Part shown: piece by piece, positions 56,699 to 64,000 of the stretch
Numbering within the stretch: position 1 is the first letter of the stretch
How the letters are laid out: the number at the start of each line of letters is the position of its first letter
From: Alphaproteobacteria bacterium
GTDB lineage: Bacteria; Pseudomonadota; Alphaproteobacteria; 16-39-46
DNA: 64,000 nucleotides
Direction of reading: 5' to 3'
NCBI GenBank assembly: GCA_018401675.1
Contig: JAGYKM010000003.1
Span: 62,001-126,000, forward strand
Notes under the pieces: model-generated
The model's database searches: none
Told to the model about the DNA's origin: nothing
The model's input: only the letters and a program-made list of their open reading frames with translations
Program-made: the position numbers and the translations under genes

Positions 56699-57652
56699 AT
56701 GTCAGATTTTCTTATTTACCACTCTCCTGATGGCGCCATTCACCTGGACGTTTCCATGGAGGAGGATGGTTTGTGGCTTTCAGAAACGCAGATCGCCACT
56801 TTATTCCAAACAGACGCCTCTCTTATCGCAAATCAGCTTTCCCAGTTATTCCACACTCAGGAAGTTGATTCTAGGATCGCAAGCAAGTCATTTTCTCCAC
56901 CCAATCCATCCACACCCAAAGAGACTTACTATAATCTCGAAACCATTTTAGCCTTGGGCTTTCGCTTGAACTCCACACCAGCAAAAGACTTCAGAAAATG
57001 GGCCACTACCGTTCTTTCAAATCAGCTGGTTAACGGATACTCTCTTCATACAGATCAACTGATGAAGAAGGGCTTCTCCGATATTGATGAAAAGGTAAAT
57101 ATCTTAAGACACGCTTTTGAAGATCATCCCATTGATGGGGACATAAGCCTCACAGCGCTCAAACTTATCTTGAAATACGCCAAGACTTGGAACTTACTCC
57201 TTGCCTACGACGAAGATCATTTAAGTTTGCCCCAAAGCACAGGCAAACCCACTTTTGCGCTTACTTATAAAGACGCTATTGCTTCCATCAAATTTTTAAA
57301 ATCTGACTTGCTGTCACGCAAAGAATCTTCTGACTTATTTGGACATGAACGGGACCGTGGGCTGGAAAGCATCCTCCATAATATTGAACAGACTTTCCAA
57401 GGACAGTACTTATATCCTACTATCGAAGAAAAAGCCGCTCATCTTCTTTATTTTGTGATTAAAGACCATCCTTTTACCGATGGGAACAAACGCATTGGCT
57501 GTTTTTTATTTTTGCTTTATCTCAACTTACAAAATGCGCCCGCACGTCTTAATGAAAATGGATTGCTGGCCCTAGCCTTACTCATTGCCCAAAGTCATCC
57601 TGATCAAAAGGAAACCATGATCCATCTAGTGGTTAATATATTGGCTGACTAA
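56699..57652 (+). CDS. RhuM-like protein with a C-terminal Fic domain
   Basis: A 317-aa protein. The N-terminal half matches RhuM: DGLWLSETQIATLFQTD (about 23-39), YYNLETILALGFRLNS and FRKWATTVLSNQLVNGY. The C-terminal part carries a complete Fic core, HPFTDGNKR (257-265), on the expected helix. Fic proteins transfer AMP or other groups onto target side chains. No signal peptide. In bacteria the RhuM-Fic combination is known; it may be a toxin of a toxin-antitoxin pair or a host-directed effector. No antitoxin gene is adjacent. Confidence 0.85.
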   Translation: MSDFLIYHSPDGAIHLDVSMEEDGLWLSETQIATLFQTDASLIANQLSQLFHTQEVDSRIASKSFSPPNPSTPKETYYNLETILALGFRLNSTPAKDFRKWATTVLSNQLVNGYSLHTDQLMKKGFSDIDEKVNILRHAFEDHPIDGDISLTALKLILKYAKTWNLLLAYDEDHLSLPQSTGKPTFALTYKDAIASIKFLKSDLLSRKESSDLFGHERDRGLESILHNIEQTFQGQYLYPTIEEKAAHLLYFVIKDHPFTDGNKRIGCFLFLLYLNLQNAPARLNENGLLALALLIAQSHPDQKETMIHLVVNILAD

Positions 57653-57753
57653 AGAGCTTCTCTTATAAGCTCGGCTCTACCCCCGATAAGTCCACTTTAC
57701 CAAAAGGCAGAAGCCTTGGAAATAGATTTTGGGCGACCCTGGATTCTCTCCCC

Positions 57754-59571
57754 TTAGGAATAAGTCACCTCAATGCCTTTTTTAGCTAATTTTCGTAAAA
57801 GATCTATAATGTCTTTTCCTTTTGCCTCATCAAAACCTTTTGCAAAATGCACCTGGATCTTTTTCATATTTGAAAAATACTTCCCTGCATCCCTCAATAG
57901 CTCATAATGGGCCTTAGTAGACCTCACTTCCGTAAGAATAAGCTCATGAGCAGCATGCATTAATAAAGGCGTTGAAAGAATACTTCGATCGCGAGCTTGA
58001 GTAAAATTAAGTTTCTGTTGTTGAACCTTCTCTCGAAAGTCTTTTATGATTTCTGTCACAAAAGGGTCTTCCCTAGAAATCCGACTTCCAAAGAATCTTA
58101 AAACTCTTTCTTGAAATCCTTTCATAATAGCTTTTGTACCCTCAGCCAAGTCGCCTACGCTTTCTGCACGGGGCCAAATTTCAGGTCTTTCAATTTTCTT
58201 CAAAATTTCTTCAAGATCTCTTTTCTCGAGGGGAACATGATTTTCTAAGCACCCAAAGAGTTGATCTTCCGTCATGGTAGGTACGTCAAAAGATCTTCCT
58301 TTATTTTCAGGATATATTTTCCAGTAACGAATGCCTGCCCAGATCCAAGGGTACTCCTGGTGAGACTTTTCAGACCACTCTTTTGATAATTTGTGTTTTT
58401 TTATTTGATTCCCATAATGATCTAACATCAAGGCAAAAAGAGCGGGGATTTTTGTTGGTTCCTTTAGTGGTTTAACTGGTTTACCTCCAGACTTTGCCTG
58501 CAGAGTTTTCCAATAGCTTTTATAAACAAGCCCCATTACCCAAGGTGTAACTTGTACCGAAACAACGTGCTCTAATTCCTGAGCTTCTTCGTGACAGGTT
58601 TTTTGTCGCTTTGCCAATGGAACCTGGTAACCTGCGTCATCTTTTTGAGCCATAGCTACATCCTCCACAAGGGAATAGCCATTAAGGCCCATTTCAAACA
58701 AAAGGCCGTTAACAATTTTATCAAAAAAATAGGGGATTTTTTGAGCAGCCACGGCCGTCATTTCATCTTTATATCCGTGCCACATCAAATAGTCATTTAT
58801 TGCTTGGGGTTTCAGTGGGTTAAAATCTTTGAAGGTATCTCTAACAACCCAAAAATTAGAAAGGCACTCTATGTCCCTCTCATCATAAGGTTTTCCTGGA
58901 GTTCTACCAGGTATTGAGCTTAAGAACGCAGCCGCGTCTGATCCTCCTTTAGCTGCCAATACATACCACATCGCTGCTTCTGAATTAAGGTGGAATTTCC
59001 CGTCCAATTGCCTCCCACACACGTCCGCATAAAGCCCTTGGGCCAAAGGATGATATCCTTGAGACGCCCTTTTAAGGTATCTATAGGCTCTTTCCAGATC
59101 AATGCCTTCAAAATGGAGCCGAGATCCTTCGTTAGCATAATAAACCCTCTCCGCAACTCTCCAAGCTTGCTTCAAGCGAACAATACGATTCTCTTTTGTC
59201 GCTGATATATCTACAAGCATAGGGTCTTCTGCCAGCAATGCGGCATACATATCTGGATCACCGCCATCTGCCGCCTCCAGATACCACGATGCTGCCTCCC
59301 CCATAGTGTGCTTTTGGCCATCTAATTCTCTTTGACAAATTTGTGCATAGGGGGCTGCAAATTCTCCCCGGTTTTCTGGACTTATAGTTTCAAGGGCGAA
59401 TTTAAGTCGTTCCCCAGCTTGTTTGTAATCTCCTTCCTCGTATAAAGCACACCCTTTTTGACCTACTTCGCGAGGATCTTCGCCATCAAAGGGACCGCAA
59501 AATCCCCAAGATCCCCATAGGCAGATGCTAGCTAAAAAAATCCAATGACTTAATTTCATTATCATGCTCAT
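57754..59571 (-). CDS. Exported Sel1/TPR-repeat-like protein
   Basis: A 605-aa protein with a signal peptide (residues 1-25). The N-terminal third shows Sel1-like units: CALYEEGDYKQAGERLKFAL, EAASWYLEAADGGDPDMYAALL and a second set AYRYLKRASQGYHPLAQGLY...EAAMWYVLAAKGGSDAAAF. The C-terminal two thirds are helical, charged and unassigned. Sel1 repeats mediate protein-protein contacts and are common in amoeba-associated bacteria. It overlaps the upstream gene by 4 bases (ATGA), so the pair is co-expressed. Confidence 0.75.
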   Translation of the reverse strand: MSMIMKLSHWIFLASICLWGSWGFCGPFDGEDPREVGQKGCALYEEGDYKQAGERLKFALETISPENRGEFAAPYAQICQRELDGQKHTMGEAASWYLEAADGGDPDMYAALLAEDPMLVDISATKENRIVRLKQAWRVAERVYYANEGSRLHFEGIDLERAYRYLKRASQGYHPLAQGLYADVCGRQLDGKFHLNSEAAMWYVLAAKGGSDAAAFLSSIPGRTPGKPYDERDIECLSNFWVVRDTFKDFNPLKPQAINDYLMWHGYKDEMTAVAAQKIPYFFDKIVNGLLFEMGLNGYSLVEDVAMAQKDDAGYQVPLAKRQKTCHEEAQELEHVVSVQVTPWVMGLVYKSYWKTLQAKSGGKPVKPLKEPTKIPALFALMLDHYGNQIKKHKLSKEWSEKSHQEYPWIWAGIRYWKIYPENKGRSFDVPTMTEDQLFGCLENHVPLEKRDLEEILKKIERPEIWPRAESVGDLAEGTKAIMKGFQERVLRFFGSRISREDPFVTEIIKDFREKVQQQKLNFTQARDRSILSTPLLMHAAHELILTEVRSTKAHYELLRDAGKYFSNMKKIQVHFAKGFDEAKGKDIIDLLRKLAKKGIEVTYS

Positions 59572-60890
59572 ACAGACGCTCCTTGATCATCAGGGGCTGT
59601 TGCCGCTTTTAAATCTTCAGTGACCATATGGGCCACATAGGGCCTGTAGGGTTGTTTCTGAGTTTCGTAAACCCTATGGCCATCTGGGTCAGAGTAGGTT
59701 TGAAACTTCTGCCTTTCATCTCCCAAACGAACAGTTTTCTTTTCATTGAAGGGAAAATCAGGATACCTGTTCATGCCACTAAAGCGAAAATATACTTTGA
59801 GACCAAATTTCTTCTCCAGATGCGCTTGTGAAGCCAAGGTGTCCCCACAACACCAACACATATCAAACCAAGAGCATATGTCTATAATAGCATAGTGATT
59901 CCCCACCAACATTTTACTCTTTTTATATTTGTCTATGGACTCTTGAATACTCAGTCTTATGGCCTGCTCAGTATGAAAATACAACTTCGCCTGTATAGAC
60001 CAGTCAGAGGCCTTCTTTGTTAGTTTTGCATGGACACCACGGCGTTCTTGACCTAATAGTGGCTCTCCTCCTTGAGCCTCTTCTGTCATAATCTTCTGTA
60101 TACCTTCAAAAAATGGATTATAATGTCTAGAGCGCGGCTCTGCTAATTCGCCCTGAGGGTAATCTTTAGTGATAAACCGTATGCCGTAATCTTGAAATAC
60201 TTCTTTTTCTTCATCATCTTCTTTAATTTTCACAGCCCCCTCTTTGAGTTTTTTCACTAACGTTTCCATCCCCTTTACTGGATCTTTCTCCTCCTCGATA
60301 ACCCCATTAGAGGGCCAGCCACTTAAAAAGACATGTTTAAATTCCTTGGGAAAATCTACAGGCTCACCTTTTTTAGAAAAGAAGGAGATCCGTCCCAAAG
60401 CCACATTTGTGGCATAGTCAATAAATCGCCGACCGACTGCATATTTTCTAAAGGACAACACACGTTGCTCCGCCTCTTTATGCCATTCTTTCGGTGGCGT
60501 TGAGTCTTCTTCATGTACAAAGGAAGGAACAAAACGTCGGCTGCCTTCCTTTTCCTCTTTTTCTGGCGTTATTGGATCAAGACTAATGTCTACTATGGGC
60601 TCCGAACCTTGGGATAAAATTGTTCTAAAAGTCTTATAGAGCCCCACCCCCTGTGGGAAAGATGTTGGCGTTTTTTGTTGAGGTTTCTCCCTTGCAGATG
60701 AAGCCGTTCCAAGAGTTTTTTTGGATTTTCTACCATCAGAGCCACCATCATTTTTTCGTATTCGTTTACGTGGTTGATGGGTTGATGTTCCTTCACTCTC
60801 GGCCTCTAAACCCGGAAGGACTGCAAAGACATTAGCGAAAAGGCTTAATGATATTGAAAAAATTAGTAGAATTTTCTTAACGCTATCCAT
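59568..60890 (-). CDS. Exported protein with a deaminase-like active site and NLS-like basic stretch
   Basis: A 440-aa protein with a signal peptide (residues 1-23). Residues 41-58 form a bipartite basic stretch (RKRIRK ... RKSKK), like a nuclear localisation signal. Residues 304-370 match the deaminase fold in outline: YFHTEQAIRL (H306-E308 as the proton shuttle), then 36 residues later CWCC (C345, C348 as zinc ligands) in DICSWFDMCWCCGDTLA, and a following strand GLKVYFRF. This HxE...CxxC layout occurs in nucleic-acid and nucleotide deaminases, including polymorphic-toxin deaminases. The call is tentative. Operon with the Sel1-like gene. Confidence 0.6.
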   Translation of the reverse strand: MDSVKKILLIFSISLSLFANVFAVLPGLEAESEGTSTHQPRKRIRKNDGGSDGRKSKKTLGTASSAREKPQQKTPTSFPQGVGLYKTFRTILSQGSEPIVDISLDPITPEKEEKEGSRRFVPSFVHEEDSTPPKEWHKEAEQRVLSFRKYAVGRRFIDYATNVALGRISFFSKKGEPVDFPKEFKHVFLSGWPSNGVIEEEKDPVKGMETLVKKLKEGAVKIKEDDEEKEVFQDYGIRFITKDYPQGELAEPRSRHYNPFFEGIQKIMTEEAQGGEPLLGQERRGVHAKLTKKASDWSIQAKLYFHTEQAIRLSIQESIDKYKKSKMLVGNHYAIIDICSWFDMCWCCGDTLASQAHLEKKFGLKVYFRFSGMNRYPDFPFNEKKTVRLGDERQKFQTYSDPDGHRVYETQKQPYRPYVAHMVTEDLKAATAPDDQGASV

Positions 60891-61265
60891 GCTCTATTCT
60901 CCATCTACACACTAATACTATCTACATTACTCACTTAACATATCTAACAATATGAATCAAAAGAGAAAACTTTTATGTTTTAAATTAAAAGACCCAACCA
61001 TTCTCACTCCAGGCTTGAAGAGATCAAACTCAAATTTTTCCTAGGCAATTTTCTCATTTCTCCTCAATAGCTTCTCTTAATTGATATATGAACCCTAGCC
61101 CGGCTCTGCTTGTTATCCACTTCTCCCACACAGGATCAAAACCTTTCTTGAAAACACCCCTTAGACATGCTACCAAACGGGTTCACTGTCTTTAAGGTGT
61201 TTTGAGAAGCCCTGTTGACCATATTAAAGACACTCAATTCAGGCGCAAACAGAGGGTAGGTCTCC
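60891..61265. other. Intergenic region between the deaminase-like gene and fabD
   Basis: About 375 AT-rich bases between divergent genes with no recognised gene, RNA or terminator. A GGGTAGGT site just before 61266 may serve fabD. Confidence 0.5.
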
Positions 61266-62207
61266 ATGACTCGAAAATACGCATTTGTTTTTCCCGGCCA
61301 AGGATCTCAAGCCATAGGTATGGGCAAGGATCTTTATCAAGGGTCTCCTACTGCGCGAAAAGTCTTTCAAGAAGTAGACGATGTCCTTCAAGAAAACTTA
61401 TCTTCTTTAATGTTTGAGGGCTCTGATGATGCGCTTCGTCTCACCCAAAATGCGCAACCTGCTTTGATGACTGTCAGTATGGCGCTGCTCAGTGTGCTAG
61501 CTGAAGAAAGCGATCTGGTCTCTCAAGTTGAGTTTGTAGCGGGGCATTCCTTAGGCGAGTTTTCGGCTTTGTGTGCAGCAAAGACTTTTTCACTAAAAGA
61601 CACCGCCTTGTTGTTGAAACAACGAGGCCAATTTATGCAAGATGCCTGTCATGAAACCCCAGGGGGCATGGCGGCTGTTTTGGGGCTAGACGCTCCTACT
61701 TTGCAAGATTTACTCGACAAAGGCCCCCATAGTAGACATTGTCATTTGGCCAACGATAATTGTCCTGGTCAACTGGTGATTAGTGGGACCGAAAGCGCTT
61801 TGGAAAGTGTCATTCCCTATCTTCAAAGCCAAGGGGCTAAGCGGGTTATTAAGCTGCCCGTCAGCGGGGGGTTTCACTCGCCTTTGATGACCACCGCTCA
61901 AACAGCCATGGCCACAGCTTTTGCGTCCATCAAAGGATCAAATCCACAGATTCCCTATATCTCCAATCAAACAGCTACCCCCATGGATCAATATCCCCTC
62001 ATTGAGAAAGCCTTAATTCATCAAATGACGGGACCTGTTCGATGGCGCGAGACGATTTTATATATGGAAGAAAAAGGCATTACTGATGTAGTGGAAGTGG
62101 GGTCTGGGAAAGTGCTCACCAATCTAGCTATGCGCACAGCCCCTTCTATGAACACTTTTTCCCTTAACCGCTTAGAAGATATTTACTCTTTTCTTGAAAC
62201 CCTTTAG
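61266..62207 (+). CDS. fabD: Malonyl-CoA:ACP transacylase
   Basis: Loads malonate onto acyl carrier protein for fatty-acid synthesis. The 313-aa protein has FVFPGQGSQAIGMGKDL, the nucleophile elbow AGHSLGEFSALC and the catalytic His region PVSGGFHSPLM. Full length. First gene of the fab group, on the same strand as fabG, acpP and fabF. Confidence 0.96.
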   Translation: MTRKYAFVFPGQGSQAIGMGKDLYQGSPTARKVFQEVDDVLQENLSSLMFEGSDDALRLTQNAQPALMTVSMALLSVLAEESDLVSQVEFVAGHSLGEFSALCAAKTFSLKDTALLLKQRGQFMQDACHETPGGMAAVLGLDAPTLQDLLDKGPHSRHCHLANDNCPGQLVISGTESALESVIPYLQSQGAKRVIKLPVSGGFHSPLMTTAQTAMATAFASIKGSNPQIPYISNQTATPMDQYPLIEKALIHQMTGPVRWRETILYMEEKGITDVVEVGSGKVLTNLAMRTAPSMNTFSLNRLEDIYSFLETL

Positions 62208-62297
62208 ATAACGAAGGCTTCATTCTAATCTAATCTTTAGTTCTCGCATTTTATATTTTCCACCTTAAGTTTAACACTACTGTGCAAAGGAGTCTCC

Positions 62298-63047
62298 ATG
62301 ACCACCCCCCCCTTAAGCCTTATTGGGAAAAAAGCCTTCGTCACTGGCGCCACGGGAAGTATCGGCGAAGCCATTGCTCGCGCATTTCATGCTGCTGGCG
62401 CTTTTGTCGTTCTATCGGGAACCCAAGAAGATCGACTCACCCTCTTGGCAGATGAACTTTCTGATCGCGTGGCTATTATGCCTGCCAATCTTGCTGACAA
62501 GGAAGAAGTTATTAAGGTGATCCCTGCTTGTGAAGCTCAGCATGGACCCATGGATATTTTGGTCAATAACGCAGGCCTCACCAGAGATAATCTCCTCATT
62601 CGTCTTAAAGATGAGGATTTTCAAAAGGTGATGGATGTGAATCTGGCTGCGCCTTTTTATCTGTCGCGAGACGCAGTCCGTTCCATGATTAAGGCGCGCT
62701 GGGGTCGTATTATTAACATCACCTCGGTGGTAGGTGTTACTGGGAATGCCGGACAAACTAACTACGCCGCCTCAAAAGCGGGCCTCATTGGCTTAACCAA
62801 GTCTTTAGCTCAAGAAGTGGCCTCTCGCTCCATCACCGTTAATTGTATTGCTCCTGGGTTTATTGTTTCAAAAATGACCGACGAACTGACCCCGGACCAA
62901 CAAGCAGCCTTTCTTCAAAATATCCCTGCAAAACGATTTGGTATAGCTCAAGATATCGCTCATACGGCTTTATTTTTGGCCCACCCCGATAGTTCTTACA
63001 TCACTGGACAAACCCTCCATGTGAATGGAGGACTTGCCATGGTCTAA
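62298..63047 (+). CDS. fabG: 3-oxoacyl-ACP reductase
   Basis: Reduces 3-oxoacyl-ACP with NADPH. The 249-aa SDR has TGATGSIGEAIA, NNAGLTRDNLL, the catalytic Ser in INITSVVG and YAASKAG, then NCIAPGFI and a C-terminal GQTLHVNGGLAM. An AAAGGAG site precedes the ATG. It fits FabG better than a general SDR by both sequence and position. Confidence 0.95.
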   Translation: MTTPPLSLIGKKAFVTGATGSIGEAIARAFHAAGAFVVLSGTQEDRLTLLADELSDRVAIMPANLADKEEVIKVIPACEAQHGPMDILVNNAGLTRDNLLIRLKDEDFQKVMDVNLAAPFYLSRDAVRSMIKARWGRIINITSVVGVTGNAGQTNYAASKAGLIGLTKSLAQEVASRSITVNCIAPGFIVSKMTDELTPDQQAAFLQNIPAKRFGIAQDIAHTALFLAHPDSSYITGQTLHVNGGLAMV

Positions 63048-63376
63048 TGGCTTTGAAGTCTGTAGCCGTCGCCTTTACTCTTTCAATGGGAAAATATGTG
63101 CGCCCCTTTCTATGAAAGAACGCAAAAAGAGCACTTTTTCTATGATGCAGTCTCTTTTGAGGTCACTGACTTAACCCTTTGAATCTTTATGTGTCTCAAG
63201 GGTTGTAAACACCTCCTTCTTGACCAGATGTCTATTACCCCTTTACAAACAGGAAGGGACCCGGCATAAAAAAGTCAGTTTTATAGAAGAAGGATTTAAG
63301 TTTCTAGACGTCTGTGCTATTTAAATCCCTTCTCTTTTCATACGAGAACCTTACGAACCAACCAAAGGAAACAATT
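63048..63376. other. Intergenic region between fabG and acpP
   Basis: About 330 bases; no gene or strong hairpin found. An AAAGGAAAC site at its end serves acpP. Confidence 0.5.
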
Positions 63377-63616
63377 ATGAGTGATATTTCTGAACGCGTT
63401 AAAAAAGTGATCATCAAAAATCTAGGCGTTGATGCTGCCAAAGTCACAGACAATGCGAGCTTTGTGGATGATCTAGGTGCGGACAGCTTAGATACAGTTG
63501 AATTGGTCATGGGGTTCGAAGAAGAATTTGGTTGTGAAATTCCTGACGAAGAAGCCACTAAGATTTTAACAGTTCAAGACGCCATTAACTTTGTCGACAA
63601 GCAAGGCGTTTCCTAA
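63377..63616 (+). CDS. acpP: Acyl carrier protein
   Basis: A 79-aa carrier protein with the phosphopantetheine site [12 protein letters not shown]. The N-terminus is [17 protein letters not shown] and the rest is acidic. The ATG at 63377 gives the normal length; the 21-codon upstream extension of the open frame has no homology. Confidence 0.97.
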   Translation: MSDISERVKKVIIKNLGVDAAKVTDNASFVDDLGADSLDTVELVMGFEEEFGCEIPDEEATKILTVQDAINFVDKQGVS

Positions 63617-63689
63617 GATCTCGTATATTATTCCTAGAAGCTTCTTATTTTCTGGCTCAAATTCCTTTTTAAGAGGAGGCTAAGTGGAT

Positions 63690-64000
63690 ATGCGTCGTGT
63701 TGTCATTACAGGTATGGGGCTTGTAACACCACTAGGCACTGGGGTGCCCTATGTGTGGAATCGGCTTTTGCGAGGTGAGTCAGGTATCACCGCCATTCAC
63801 AAGTTTCCAGTAGACGATTTTCCGGCCAAAATAGGCGGATCTGTGCCTCGAGGCACTGGTCAAGGGGAGTTTGACGAAAATCTCCACGTGCCAGTTAAAG
63901 ATCAGCGCAAAATGGGCGATTTTATTAAATTCGCCTTGGCTGCAGCTGCCGAAGCATTAGATCAGGCCAATTGGCATCCCGAAACCGCTGAAGAGCAAGA
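63690..64000 (+). CDS. fabF: 3-oxoacyl-ACP synthase II, N-terminal part (runs off the right edge)
   Basis: The ATG at 63690 follows a GAGGAGG site (63673-63679). The first 103 codons read RRVVITGMGLVTPLGTGVPYVWNRL, then GITAIHKFPVDDFPAKIGG and a DQRKMGDFIKFALAAAAEA segment, the FabF start. The catalytic Cys-His-His lie beyond the window. Confidence 0.94.
   Translation, partial: MRRVVITGMGLVTPLGTGVPYVWNRLLRGESGITAIHKFPVDDFPAKIGGSVPRGTGQGEFDENLHVPVKDQRKMGDFIKFALAAAAEALDQANWHPETAEEQ

Noticed and set aside
1-64000. CRISPR array or rRNA operon
   Set aside because: No regularly spaced direct repeats and no rRNA-like sequence were seen anywhere in the window.

Overview
The window reads as a chromosome segment of an intracellular alphaproteobacterium, most like the Holosporales / Paracaedibacter-type symbionts of protists. 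The core gene order is alphaproteobacterial: pyrG-kdsA-eno-ftsB, uvrA, ftsEX-gmhB, ybgC-tolQRAB-pal, a MipZ-type ParA ATPase, and fabD-fabG-acpP-fabF. Around it lie many exported proteins with eukaryote-type or toxin-like motifs, a type VI secretion (T6SS) block, an IS remnant and many broken genes. Taxon assignment is inference; no rRNA is present.

Layout. 1-6.7 kb: an AsmA-like gene running off the left edge, then exported proteins of unknown function (one with three ubiquitin-interacting-motif-like helices), a small exported peptide, and a minus-strand operon of a broken V8/trypsin-like protease, an HHIIP-motif protein and a secreted protein. 6.8-19.4 kb: ABC-F ATPase, pyrG, kdsA, decayed eno and ftsB, uvrA, AlgH/YqgE, DsbD, a degenerate tRNA-Thr(CGT) and an SDR. 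19.4-23 kb: exported phospholipase D-like protein, frameshifted IS481-like element, exported charged protein. 23.4-30.5 kb: ftsEX, gmhB, ybgC, tolQRA, frameshifted tolB, pal, tRNA-Ser(CGA). 30.5-38 kb: photolyase, then a mostly minus-strand group of small house-cleaning or resistance-type genes (DUF1653, VOC, histidine phosphatase, Nudix, GrpB-GNAT fusion, APH-like kinase, GyrI-like), then an exported D-amino-acid-oxidase-like protein with permuted motif order. 38-43.1 kb: mipZ and a potDABC polyamine transporter. 43.5-46 kb: broken patatin and an F-box/LRR protein. 46.3-55.7 kb: T6SS block (SPOR protein, tssJ, tssK, tssL, tssM, tssA), with tssL, tssM and tssA frameshifted. 56-61 kb: a broken small gene, a RhuM-Fic protein and a two-gene operon of a Sel1-like protein and a deaminase-like protein with a nuclear-localisation-like basic stretch. 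61.3-64 kb: fatty-acid synthesis genes.

How it fits together. The intact genes serve envelope maintenance (Tol-Pal, FtsEX, heptose and KDO synthesis, AlgH, DsbD), nucleotide and lipid synthesis, DNA repair (UvrA, photolyase) and polyamine import. The exported F-box, Fic, deaminase-like, patatin, PLD and UIM-like proteins are candidate host-interaction factors. Enolase and ftsB carry many indels and look truly dead. mipZ, tolB, potB, tssL and parts of tssM instead carry single-base indels, mostly in homopolymers, in otherwise well-kept sequence. Those could be recent mutations or consensus errors, so their pseudogene status should be held loosely. Functions are assigned from motifs read by eye; no database search was run.
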